A stretch of 64,000 nt of DNA, from positions 405,959,969 to 406,023,968 of the forward strand of contig CM068371.1 of the NCBI GenBank assembly GCA_034769895.1, in the 5' to 3' direction. The notes under the pieces were generated by a model, which was given only the letters and a program-made list of their open reading frames with translations, did no database searches and was not told the origin of the DNA. Shown here piece after piece: positions 1 to 10,599 of the stretch (position 1 is the stretch's first letter; each line of letters begins with the position of its first letter). This stretch comes from Magicicada septendecula (lineage: Eukaryota; Arthropoda; Insecta; Hemiptera; Cicadidae). The position numbers and the translations under genes are program-made.

Positions 1-224
1 TCTTAAATAGTTCAAAAATGTAATCAAAAAATGTAAAAGTATTAACTACAGGAGAACTCAGACAGTGTGAAATAATAGTGTTTCAGAATTATACCTAGAG
101 TCAGTGAATTCAGTAAAATGTAACCACGCCTTATTTGAGAAAACAACATGTGATCCACTGCAAGAACTTCCAGTCTACCTAACAAGGGAAGTGCAAAACC
201 AAAATTTTATATAAAGAGCTCTTT
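1..224 (+). repeat. Direct repeat copy 1 (retroelement LTR-like)
   Basis: Nearly identical to 2382-2605, differing at a few positions near the end. It continues past the left window edge, so its true start is unknown. It ends around a GAGCTC motif (216-221) that recurs inside several LTRs here (15646, 26886, 63774). Downstream a (GA)n tract and a segment ending in a GGTAAT splice-donor-like site (about 638) resemble the R-U5 part of the LTRs further right. I read it as part of an old LTR; the assignment is inference. Confidence 0.5.
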
Positions 225-823
225 TAATCAAAATTGCCGTTATGTGTACACAACAAAAAATAAATTGAAATTGTATGTATGAATGTGAGAGAGAGAGAGA
301 GAGAGAGCAGTGCATGCATGATAAATGTCGACATCCAAACGGGGTGTTGGTTTGCGTTAGTGATAAGGAAATATAATTAAAAGCAATTAATCATGAAGCT
401 GCTTCATAGTCAGTATATAGAATTTGATAAACTAAAGTTTAATAAAACATAAGAGAGTTTTATGATGAAAGAGAGTCAATATAAGTAATGGACGCCATGT
501 TGAAATTTTATCCGGTGTACACAATTAACAAAATTGCTGAATAAATTAATATTAATGGTCAATGTTTCAAATGAACGTATTCTCATTTCTATGCCTGTCT
601 CTGTCAGCAATCACGCTGAGTCGAATCCTTGGACCCTAGGTAATAATAAAAACAACAAGATTGAAACAACCAGATTCTCGAACTATGGTAAGTACCATAA
701 TTATGGTGCGCGTGACATACGTGTTTAATACAAGTACTGTAAACAAACCCAAATATAGGTTACTTGTTATTCCTTCTTACAAATACATTTCTATTTATTT
801 AAATATTGGGTAACTTCACAATA

Positions 824-994
824 TATATAAACTTTCACAATATGAACTTACTTTCTTTACACTTTCCCAAACGTTTCGAGGTGATGTTCCTCTTCCTCAG
901 TGGGAGTCATCACCTCGAAACGTAAGAGGAACATCACCTCGAAACGTTTGGGAAAGTGTAAAGAAAGTAAGTTCATATTGTGAAAGTTTATATA
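824..994. repeat. Perfect-looking palindrome, 71-bp arms
   Basis: Arms 824-894 and 924-994 are reverse complements across a 29-base spacer centred on about 909. Each arm carries a piece resembling the CTGANGA...CGAAACG core of hammerhead-like repeats. The right arm runs into a (TA)n tract (988-1014). The structure looks like a head-to-head duplication or a foldback element. Confidence 0.8.
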
Positions 995-1014
995 TATATA
1001 TATATATATATATA
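988..1014. repeat. (TA)n microsatellite
   Basis: Uninterrupted TA dinucleotides directly following the palindrome arm. Similar TA tracts abut repeat ends at 18647, 24108 and 63928. Confidence 0.9.
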
Positions 1015-1056
1015 ATAATATTTTATAAAGTGAACGAAGAGGATAGATCAACAAGA

Positions 1057-1437
1057 TAATATTATACTTGAGTGTACCATTTCTCCCTTTTTATATTTGT
1101 GGTGTTTCTTATCCCTTGGTTTCACTTCATTTTTCTTCTTCTTCTCCTTCATTTTCAATTGGCTTCATTTTAATTCGGTTCTCCCCTTCTCGTTTGGTTT
1201 TATTTTATTTGGTTGTATGAATTCGTTCACTTCCTTCAATTGTCTTTATTCTTCGTTGGTTTCGGTTTTTTCCCTTCTTTGTTGGTTTCCTGTTTGTTTG
1301 GTCAATTACTTGGGTTAGGTCATGTCGTCGTTTGTCATGTCACCGTCTTTACATTTTATTTAATATGAAGTATATTTATAATCATCTTTTTTATCCCTGG
1401 TACTGGGGTGGCTTGTTTGTGTTTTAACATAATGCCT
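1057..1437 (-). repeat. Dispersed repeat R2, copy 1
   Basis: Highly similar to 18246-18645 and, inverted and more diverged, to about 62768-62990. Read on the minus strand it starts TGTT(A/ACA)ACACAAACAAGCC, so it may be the U3 start of a second LTR family. The plus strand is very T-rich, which yields long but meaningless hydrophobic frames. No coding potential recognised. Confidence 0.6.
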
Positions 1438-1641
1438 CTCTTTCAAAATTGATCATTTTAATAAAACAGTAACATAGTTTTTTATGAAATTATCAGCTAT
1501 ATACATTTTTTCCTTTTCTCTCTTGTTTGTTTCTCCATTATTTATTTATCTTCTTACTCGATTCATTCCATTTTATTTATTTCCATTAGTGTGTTCTCCC
1601 TTTTATACAATTTTCCCTAACTTTTTAGTAGCTAGTTTCTT

Positions 1642-1644
<3 letters not shown>

Positions 1645-1691
<47 letters not shown>
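1645..1691. repeat. Poly-T run, about 47 bases
   Basis: A single homopolymer tract. It could be the poly(A) tail of a minus-strand retroposed sequence, but nothing recognisable lies to its left. Length is likely to be unreliable in the assembly. Confidence 0.85.
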
Positions 1692-1694
<3 letters not shown>

Positions 1695-2128
1695 CCAGAG
1701 GAACATTATCTCTGCTCAGTTTATTTTGATTGCTGGACTTTTCAACAGTCAATCTGTGACAGTACAAAAAGTCTGATATAAAAAGTATGGTATGCAAGGT
1801 AGTAAATTATTGTATTTCAATGTTTTTAACTTCATTTCTATGGGTAATACAATTTCCCTTGGTTTTGCATACAACGACGCAGTTCCGAGACAACGAAATA
1901 ATTTCAAGGACAGCAGTGTACGTGCAGATAAAAACACTTATAATGGTTACAGCCACCAATACCGGCGCTACATACTTCTGTTTCATTGGCCGGCAACGCC
2001 AAACGTCATTAATACAACAATGACGTGATTAAAATACGTAACAAGTAAGGCGATTATGTAACAAAAGACAAGAACAATGACGTGTACTCACACACACATG
2101 CGTAAAAATTGCATAGTATTCGTCCCAG
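1692..2128. other. Gap between repeats: nothing recognised
   Basis: AT-rich sequence with short frames in both directions but no supported gene. A GC-richer stretch around 1870-2010 resembles the U3 regions of the LTRs seen elsewhere, but I could not align it securely. Confidence 0.4.
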
Positions 2129-2382
2129 TTGCCAGAACATCACCATGGCAGTAACACGTTAGAATTGTGCTGGCATAAAATAGTCAGCTAAAGTGTTTTA
2201 TTTGAATTAACAAAATGTAATAACAAGTAAATAGTGTTAACAAGTGATTATAACCATCATGTAAATTCAGTGTAAAGGACAGACGAACGCTAGACATACA
2301 ACGTCTGCCCCAGTCTTCAGAAATTCATCATGGCGATAACACGTTAAAAATTGTGCTGGCCTAAAATAGTCAGCCAAAGTGT
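2129..2382 (+). repeat. Imperfect tandem duplication in LTR-like sequence
   Basis: A block of about 70 bp (2129-2195, with GTAACACGTTA and a TAAAATAGTCAGC motif) recurs at 2312-2382 with several substitutions, giving a period of about 185 bp. It runs directly into the direct repeat at 2382-2605. Confidence 0.6.
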
Positions 2383-2605
2383 CTTAAATAGTTCAAAAAT
2401 GTAATCAAAAAATGTAAAAGTATTAACTACAGGAGAACTCAGACAGTGTGAAATAATAGTGTTTCAAAATTATACCTAGAGTCAGTGAATTCAGTAAAAT
2501 GTAACCACGCCTTATTTGAGAAAACAACATGTGATCCACTGCTAGAACTTCCAGTCTACCTAACAAGGGAAGTGCAAAACCAAAATTTTATTTTAAAGAG
2601 CTCTT
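2382..2605 (+). repeat. Direct repeat copy 2 (retroelement LTR-like)
   Basis: Partner of 1-224. After 2605 the two copies diverge completely. The 2606-3620 sequence is an A-rich strand with long minus-strand frames (2639-3443) that look like low-complexity hydrophobic translation rather than genes. Element A begins at 3621, so this sequence was contiguous with 10600 onward before that insertion. Confidence 0.55.
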
Positions 2606-3620
2606 AAGAATATAACTATATTCAGTGAACATGAATTATTACAAATAGTGAGTAACCAAGAAAAGCACCAAAAATGACAAACAATTAACATGAAAAAGAA
2701 CCAGAAGAAGAAGAGGAAGAAATGTACCATGAAGAATGAAGATTATATATGACCAGAACAAGACATCAACATTCCCAGAATATGGAAGCACCACAATCAA
2801 TATAGTAACCAGAATAAGAATAATGATTATTGGACTATTAATAATAAAAAACCAAGTGTTGAACCTCAATAAGTGATCACAAACAATGACAGTGAATACT
2901 TTGTATAAGTGCAACAACAAATGATATAATAACATTAACCCCAAGTAAACAGCACAGACAATATTAGTGAAGTGTTTATAACTGAGGGAAGTGAATAACA
3001 ATTTATAAGTGAAAGAATCAACGATTAACAAGGGAAATACACAAACAATTAGTGTACCAAGTTTAATCCAAGATTGTAAAACCACAAATATAATCAGTAA
3101 AACCACCAATTTTATGATACAGAAAAGTGAAATAATTGCTCAAAGAGACCAATAATAAAAGCGTTATAATCCTTGATGTGAAATGTGCCTGAATGTCATA
3201 GTAACACAGGACAAAAAGTAGATAAATGTCAAAGCAATTAAGTAGTAAACAAACTAATTTGTTGAATAAAAACAAATCAGTGTACCAAAGCCTAGATACA
3301 ACCCACCAAAATGTGTACAAAATATGCAAAACATAGTAATGAACAATTGTATTAACACACCATAATGACATGACAGTATTTAAGATAAATACTGAATAAA
3401 ATATGAAGCATATTGTTGTCAACCAAATGACACATAACCTCACATGAACTGGACCTACAACATAAAATCATACACAATAATTAGATAAGGTAATTATCAA
3501 TAATTGTTTCAAACAGAGACCAAATAAGAGTAAAAATACAAGACAATGAATACCATATGAACTGGAGGACAACTAAATGAGTCAGATTAATTATAATAAC
3601 AATAAACCAATTAGACAGGA

Positions 3621-4800
3621 TGTTATGTTTTGTTTTATTGAAATTAACAAAATAAATGAAATATGATTGACTTTAATTTTATTTAATTTTTACTGTCTAA
3701 CTTTGTCGAGCGCCATCTTGTATGGTCAACTACGTATGAGAAAAAAATAGGTGTACTTACCATTTTTGGGGTTCTTTTTAGGCGAACTCAGGAGCAGAAC
3801 TGGCTGTTCAAAATAAAGAAAACTTTATTTTGTTTCCCATTAATCGAGTTTTATTGACAATTTTGATTAGAACTTTTATTGCTAACACACTATCTCCTGA
3901 CATCCTTTCTGTACTATAAATTCAGATTAACGAAAGTTATTTAGCATATAATGGGAATTGAAACATAGTATATAAATTGTAAATAAACTTCTATAAAATT
4001 AAGCATGAATTACATTAACACATATCAACACGAACCAGCCTTCTTTGTTTACCTAGTTTCACTCACTCATATACACCCACACACACACAATTAATTTATA
4101 ACCTGAGAGATCTCATTTTTATATTTTATTAAAAGTTTATTTCACCATTATTCAAGTAATTTTGAATAATCCTTGTTAAAATTTTATGGATACATTGCTA
4201 CTTAGCTGTTCAATTGAGTCTTGAAGGCGTCACACTTTTATGCGCACATTGTTAAGTTTTAACGGGTAATTTCCGAAAAAGAAAACTGTTCTTGTAATGA
4301 AAAGAAAAACTGTTAGTTATTTATACATTTCTAATTTTTACTTCACATTTTATATGTTGCGGGCGACACAAAAAACTTCGCCCAAAACCGGCGAGCCGGC
4401 GGACGCACAAAACAGCTTGCATCCGTTGTGTTCAGATGTTATTGTCCGACTGGCTTTGTTCTGTGAGTCACAAGGCTGCTGGCGTTGACACACCCTGCAT
4501 AGCAGCGTGACGCATGCACTGACGTAATATGGTCTGACGTTCAGTTACATAACTTGTTGACAGTTTTGTGTGTCATTGGTTGACCTTGGCACAATTCCAG
4601 CTCGTTGATTCTGTTTGCTTCAATAATTTTCACGTATATAATGTCAACAGCAATGGTGCCACTGTCGCTACCGTCGCAACCACTGAATTTACCTTTGTTT
4701 ACGTTTGTCCCTATTATTGAAAAAAATGTTATTTGTTTTATAAAAAAAATACAAATTTCTCTATATTACTTCAAAATAGGCCCAAAAATGCCCCGTTACA
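3621..4800 (-). repeat. Element A 3' LTR
   Basis: 1180 bp, near-identical to 9416-10595. On the minus strand it begins TGTAACGGGGC right after the polypurine tract and ends ...CATAACA. A TATA-like CATATAAAATG lies at 4346-4356 (minus strand) and a GGTAAGT donor-like site close to the 3' end, near 3755. Both are shared with other LTRs in the window. Confidence 0.93.
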
Positions 4801-4850
4801 ATACCCCCTCAATGAGATATTTTATGCCGAAGCATAAAAAATCTCATTGA
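4801..4850 (-). promoter_or_regulatory. Polypurine tract and adjacent hairpin, element A
   Basis: On the minus strand GAGGGGGTAT (4801-4810) immediately precedes the 3' LTR and would prime plus-strand DNA synthesis. Just upstream, 4809-4850 forms a hairpin of about 19 bp with one mismatch, closed by a C(UUCG)G-type tetraloop on the element's sense strand. The same arrangement is seen in four other copies. Confidence 0.75.
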
Positions 4851-4933
4851 CACATTCATACTTGCTAAAGGGATCAGCCAGGATATGTCGCCACAACCCC
4901 TGTATGGTTTACAAAAAAAAATAATCAACTCAC

Positions 4934-5080
4934 CCTTGGTCCGGTGACTGTGACCGCACCTGAATGACAATACTGGACTTCTCTATCGAGATCCCAACAC
5001 CGTAGAGTCAGACAGATACTCAACGCCCCTGCTCTGACGCGCTGGCCAGCTCAGGTCTGCCGCCACAGCATCACCAGACA
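4934..5080 (-). other. Conserved 3' block bounded by splice-site-like sequences (A)
   Basis: On the minus strand it is preceded by TTGTTTCAG and followed by GTGAGT; the interval is 147 nt. Homologues occur at 14645-14791, 25897-26046, 42436-42584 and 55651-55794. One frame reads Ser-Gly-Asp-Ala-Val... for about 33 codons and is similar in all copies, but in A it is closed by a TAG. It may be an internal exon of the element's transcript. Splicing is inference. Confidence 0.5.
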
Positions 5081-7759
5081 CTGAAACAACAAATCAAATA
5101 TCAAATAGTGGCCTTATACAACACCATATCCCCAACTGATCTGTTTCCCCCTAGCGGTGCTGGTTTGCGCTAAGAAGCACTGGTTTTGTTTTTTCACTTA
5201 CTTCTAACATAGATCAGAATACCTAACAACACAATATAACATAAGAAAACATAGTACATTCATAATTCACATTGTTATTATTATCTTAAAATAAACAATT
5301 TGTATTTAAAAATTTACACACTTTACATCATTAAATTTGCATATAAAATCATAAAATCTACCTTTTAATCTCAATTTAACTTGTATTAATTCTCTTTCAA
5401 AAAAAATTATTATATATATATATATTTTTTTTTCTTTCATAACATTGCAATTATTATTCCATTTCATTCATTTGGGTGATTCTCAGTTATTCATTATAAT
5501 TCACTTTATCAACTTGGCATTTACCCATAATCTTACCCCTTTTATTACTCTAACGCTCCCTTACAAAATCTTTAACTAGTATGACAACCCTCTCTATCAA
5601 AATCTACTAACCCTTCTCTACCTCTAACTACTTACTACTTTAACTCAATTCGCCACCTTCTCTCAATATATAAAAAAAATACTCTCTAACCCTTTGTACT
5701 TAGGATAAGTGTTTCCCCCCCCCAAAAAGCTCATTTCCCTTATCTGGTTCCTGGATTCTACCTAAGGCAACCCCTTCCCCACTAAATCGATACCAATCCC
5801 GTCCCAACTTATCATTATGTTGCGGACTCCCACATTACACTACCCCTACTACAAAATTGCCATCCCCAAAATCTCAATCTCATTACCTTACTACAACTGC
5901 AACAAAATAACAACATCAATTATACACAACAATATATCACTCAAAACTATACATATATTCTCCATTTCTACTGTGTCAACATCAATACTTCTCAAAATTC
6001 TATAACATACATTACTTCAAAACAACATTACATTATTTTCATCTCTACTATTTCTTTAACTTTGACTTCAATTTGGACAGATCTATATGTCCCACAAATA
6101 TTCATCACCCAACTTCTATTATTTACAACCCATTGAAAATTTTAACTATCACAACTTTATTTCATTTTATTTTAAAATCTATTAACACATTGAAAACATA
6201 TTATTATATTTTTATAATCCTTATTCCTAACATACTACATGCAATTAACACAATAAGACATAATAAAAAATATAGGAAGTATCTAGTGCATTTATTTTGC
6301 AAATCAAAAACAAAATTATTTAGTAGCGATTCGTCATTATTAAAATACAACAAATTTCTAATTCGTTACCCCCCTGGGTAACCTCCCTGCCACACACACT
6401 ATGACCCCCCCTGGACTGTGGCGTCCACAAGGACTGAAGTTTTGGAGGAATTTGACATCTCCGTGTCCTTGCTTCTGCGTTACATTTGAAAAGTTCAGAT
6501 ATCAACATATCTGTGTCTATAGTAATGCACCCTTAATGCGGGTCTACCACCTGGCCTTGCTGTTCCTCCTCGAACAGAGTGGCAGCCGCTGTTCCATAGT
6601 GCCGGGATTTCCCCTAGTTTCACCCCCCATTAATTTCTAATATAGACCAATTTCAAGTCAGCTATGGTCAAGGGACTTGATATGGCCATAGCTGACCGCT
6701 AGCGAAAACCACGATTAGTGCTGGTAAGGCAGTAATCGCCCGAAAAGTCGGGGAAATCATCTCTTCCTTCAGGCATGTACTCGTCATCATTATTTTGCAC
6801 GGCACGGCAATTTATCAAGTTACAATATAAAATTGTACAAAAAGGGTGTGCCGTGCATATTCGCCATGTTGGCCTCCGATGGAGGTAACACTATCGGTTA
6901 CCCCCAACACTTTCCGCCATCTACTGGGGCACATGCCACCCCAGCAACAGCAACCTAATAACTAATTAATTAAAATTGAAAACTAAACTTTCTACCATTG
7001 CAGTTCCACACTCCACTGTTCTATCATTTCATTGAGCACCAATCTACCCCCCAAAATTATCCCCACACATCTTGTATAATAACATAATACACAAATAGAC
7101 ATTAACCTTGATTATTAGCATACATTAAACAAACAATTCTCTTTTAAATAATTTATATAAAAACTTATAAACATTCTTGTTTAAAATTTTTCATTAACTC
7201 TTTTATATATCATCATTTCATTATTTATCCTTTGCTGTAATTAGGTTCCTCAAAATTTTCAAATTTATTATTAATCTATATGTTTAACCGTTATGCTGTG
7301 CCACAAACTAAACCATTTAACATTTATTTATTTATTCATTGTTATCAAATGGAAATCTCATCAAATAATTTAAATTCATTATAGAAATTCAAACATATAA
7401 CCTTCAATCACAATGTTGAAACATCTCAAAGTATTTACTTCAATTTAGTATTAAAACACAACATATTTCAATTATTATCAAAACTTTACATATCATTAAT
7501 TATGGTCTTCAAAATTATTTTATTATTTATTTAGACTGCAAACTATTAATAATATTACTATTATTATCACAACATTTTTCTACTGCATATACACATTATC
7601 TACCTAACATTTCATAATACACACAATTGAATACGCTACATTATTTACAAATTATTCGTCAATAACTGTTCAATTGTTTCACACTTCATATGTCCAAATC
7701 TGCAAGGTCATTACCAAAATTTACAATATTTAACAATGTCCACTCACTGATTTTTTAGT
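5081..7759 (-). other. Element A 3' non-coding region
   Basis: No gene seen. On the minus strand 5140-5215 carries a block shared with other copies (paired AACCAGTGCTT / AAACCAGCACC motifs and a GGATATGGTGTTGTATAAGGCCAC-like segment). A GC-richer island at about 6365-6925, including the palindromic GTTACCCCCCTGGGTAAC near 6364, differs in composition from its surroundings and may be a small nested insertion. The rest is AT-rich. Confidence 0.5.
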
Positions 7760-9173
7760 TCAGCCTCCATCATCGTATAGATACCTAATATATTTGTAAC
7801 ATGCATCATTGTTATCCACACACAATTTGTTATTATTATTATTATTATTATAAGAATCCATTAACTTTATTTCATTCCTGATGCCATTATAATTTATAGG
7901 GTTATTCCCTATTAATATTTCATAAAACTTGTCAACATAAGTTATTATTGTCCAGTCTCCATCAGTATTATTGGTCAACGTCAGGTAAGTTGTTTTATCA
8001 TTTTTATATTCCTCTACTATTACGTCAGGTAAGTCATTATCGTTTATAAAGATATTATCAAAATAATTCTCTATCTCTCTTTCGACAGGTAAGTATTTTA
8101 TATGGTTCATCTTCACCCCTTCTAATCTTTTTCTCAATTCATCATAATTTCTTTTTAACTTATATAATTCTATCTCTCTCTCAATACACAACTCTCTCTC
8201 TTCATAACACCACATCACACTCTCACAATTATTACAGACAGAGGGTACAACATTATACAACATCAATATACACTTCAATTCATCTACCAATACGGGTCTC
8301 TCGCCCTTCAAAAACAACATTTGTGAACACTCTGGTTCAGAAAAATTAATGGAAAAATTTACCCTCTGCCCACATTCAACTACTATATTATTTTTCCACT
8401 CTCTCTCTACTTCATCAATACACCTTAACATCTCATAATCACATTCCACAAACTCATCAGTACTCTCTGATATGACATTTTCAATTATATTATTATTCTC
8501 ATTATTTTCAACAACCTCATTATTATTTGTTATCTTACTTTCTACTACTACGTTTTTACACATATCATTATAATTATCCTCTGTTTTACATTCAAAATTT
8601 TCAATTACCTTTTGTCTTTGTTTATCAAATTTTTCCCCCACATTACTCTCTATTTTGTCAACTCTGTTATTCATAATTTTTACTGCATGACTCAACGTTT
8701 CATTTAATTCATATTTTAATTTGTTACAGTTACTCTCACAGTTGACTTGTACTTTATTAATTTCAGTTCTAAGTTCATCAAAACGACGGTCAAATTTTTC
8801 GTCACTAGAGTTAAAACGACTCAAATTTTTTGTCAATTGCATCAAACTTGTCATTCTGTATATCTAATTTCTCATTGAACTCCCTACTTTGTTTGTCAAA
8901 TTTGTCATTCAATTCTCTAAAATTACTATCTTGTTTTTCTAAAGCGTTATACATGCTGTCTTGTTTTTCTAAACTATTGTACATCATATCATACAATCTT
9001 GTTAACATAGTATCATTATCAGATTTCTTATTTTGATTTCCTAAAATAGGTGTTGAATGAATCTCAACTGTCTGTATTATTTTTGACTCCTCAAGACTAC
9101 TGTCAGTTGTTTGAATTCCGGAGTCGCTACTTATTTGGCTGTCAGATAAGCTGACGTCATTATTATCTGCCAT
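7760..9173 (-). pseudogene. Gag-like coiled-coil protein of element A, one frameshift
   Basis: Starts at the ATG at 9173 (Met-Ala-Asp-Asn-Asn-Asp), 225 nt inside the primer-binding site, and ends at 7760. The frame breaks once, in the 8811-8854 overlap, giving 120 plus about 345 residues. The N-terminus is Ser/Thr-rich and acidic with a His-Ser-Thr-Pro motif near residue 40. Then come heptad-like repeats rich in Lys, Asp, Phe and Asn (about 70-190), an acidic Asn-rich linker, a Cys/Glu-rich middle, and a conserved end with Tyr-Leu-Thr-Leu-Thr and a final Asp-Asp-Gly-Gly. No zinc knuckle, protease or RT motif is seen. Position and coiled coil suggest a Gag-type structural protein; homology to known Gag is not shown. 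Copies occur in three other elements. Confidence 0.7.
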
Positions 9174-9397
9174 TTTTTAAAATCTTTTAGATATATTTCT
9201 TTATAAAATATTATTATCTGTAACACATACTTATTAAAAAAAATATTCTACTCACCCATACTACACATAATCATATCATAACCTTATCCTTATACGTCTA
9301 TTTTACATACACACAAAAATTTTATTTCCTATTCCAAACAACCATTCTGCTCTTCCAGTAGGCCTATATTTTATATAAATTTCTTTATATAAAATTG

Positions 9398-9415
9398 TCC
9401 CTGTTCAGAAGCCAA
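9398..9415 (-). other. Primer-binding site, element A
   Basis: TGGCTTCTGAACAGGGAC on the minus strand directly abuts the end of the 5' LTR. It matches the classical tRNA-Lys3-type site at 15 of 18 positions (differences in the first half). A lysine tRNA primer is therefore likely but not certain. Confidence 0.75.
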
Positions 9416-10595
9416 TGTTATGTTTTGTTTTATTGAAATTAACAAAATAAATGAAATATGATTGACTTTAATTTTATTTAATTTTTACTGTCTAACTTTG
9501 TCGAGCGCCATCTTGTATGGCCAACTACGTATGAGAAAAAAAATAGGTGTACTTACCATTTTTAGGGTTCTTTTTAGGCGAACTCAGGAGCAGAACTGGT
9601 TGTTCAAAATAAAGAAAACTTTATTTTGTTTCCCATTAATCGAGTTTTATTGACAATTTTGATTAGAACTTTTATTGCTAACACACTATCTCCTGACATC
9701 CTTTCTGTACTATAAATTCAGATTAACGAAAGTTATTTAGCATATAATGGGAATTGAAACATAGTATATAAATTGTAAATAAACTTCTATAAAATTAAGC
9801 ATGAATTACATTAACACATATCAACACAAACCAGCCTTCTTTGTTTACCTAGTTTCACTCACTCATATACACCCACACACACACAATTAATTTATAACCT
9901 GAGAGATCTCATTTTTATATTTTATTAAAAGTTTATTTCACCATTATTCAAGTAATTTTGAATAATCCTTGTTAAAATTTTATGGATACATTGCTACTTA
10001 GCTGTTCAATTGAGTCTTGAAGGCGTCACACTTTTATGCGCACATTGTTAAGTTTTAACGGGTAATTTCCGAAAAAGAAAACTGTTCTTGTAATGAAAAG
10101 AAAAACTGTTAGTTATTTATACATTTCTAATTTTTACTTCACATTTTATATGTTGCGGGCGACACAAAAAACTTCGCCCAAAACCGGCGAGCCGGCGGAC
10201 GCACAAAACAGCTCGCGTCCGTTGTGTTCAGATGTTATTGTCCGACTGGCTTTGTTCTGTGAGTCACAAGGCTGCTGGCGTTGACACACCCTGCATAGCA
10301 GCGTGACGCATGCACTGACGTAATATGGTCTGACGTTCAGTTACATAAGTTGTTGACAGTTTTGTGTGTCATTGGTTGGCCTTGGCACAATTCCAGCTCG
10401 TTGATTCTGTTTGCTTCAATAATTTTCACGTATATAATGTCAACAGCAATGCTGCCACTGTCGCTACCGTCGCAACCACTGAATTTACCTTTGTTTACGT
10501 TTGTCCCTATTATTGAAAAAATGTTATTTGTTTTATAAAAAAAATACAAATTTCTCTATATTACTTCAAAATAGGCCCAAAAATGCCCCGTTACA
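9416..10595 (-). repeat. Element A 5' LTR
   Basis: 1180 bp, partner of 3621-4800. TATA-like CATATAAAATG at 10142-10152 (minus strand) is the likely promoter. A GGTAAGTAC donor-like site lies about 120 bp before the LTR end (near 9550). Just outside, AGGA (10596-10599) is the right target duplication. Confidence 0.93.
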
Positions 10596-10599
10596 AGGA

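Larger units (their letters stand above)
3621..10595 (-). mobile_element. Element A: complete LTR retroelement without pol
   Basis: Complete element: two 1180-bp LTRs (TGTTATG...CGTTACA as written on the plus strand), a 4-bp target duplication AGGA (3617-3620 and 10596-10599), a primer-binding site next to the 5' LTR and a polypurine tract next to the 3' LTR. The LTRs differ at roughly ten positions by eye, so it is fairly young. The internal region (4801-9415) contains one gag-like coiled-coil gene and a long non-coding 3' region. I see no reverse transcriptase, RNase H, integrase or protease motif. It is therefore presumably non-autonomous (LARD or TR-GAG type). The 4-bp duplication does not by itself settle Ty3 or other affiliation. 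Confidence 0.9.

Noticed and set aside
1..2605. Complete LTR element defined by the repeats 1-224 and 2382-2605
   Set aside because: No TG...CA ends, target duplication, PBS or PPT at the repeat borders; the internal 2.1 kb has no element features.
2639..3443. Long minus-strand hydrophobic frames (156 and 126 codons)
   Set aside because: Translation of A-rich plus strand into Leu/Ile/Val/Phe runs without any family signature; overlapping frames of equal quality; lies in repeat-like sequence.
5817..6381. Plus-strand frames inside element A
   Set aside because: Antisense to the element, low complexity, no match to copies in other elements.
8811..8854. Programmed ribosomal frameshift in the gag-like gene of element A
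   Set aside because: Frame breaks in the other copies are at different positions and of different kinds, so ordinary decay is the simpler reading; no conserved slippery site plus structure seen.
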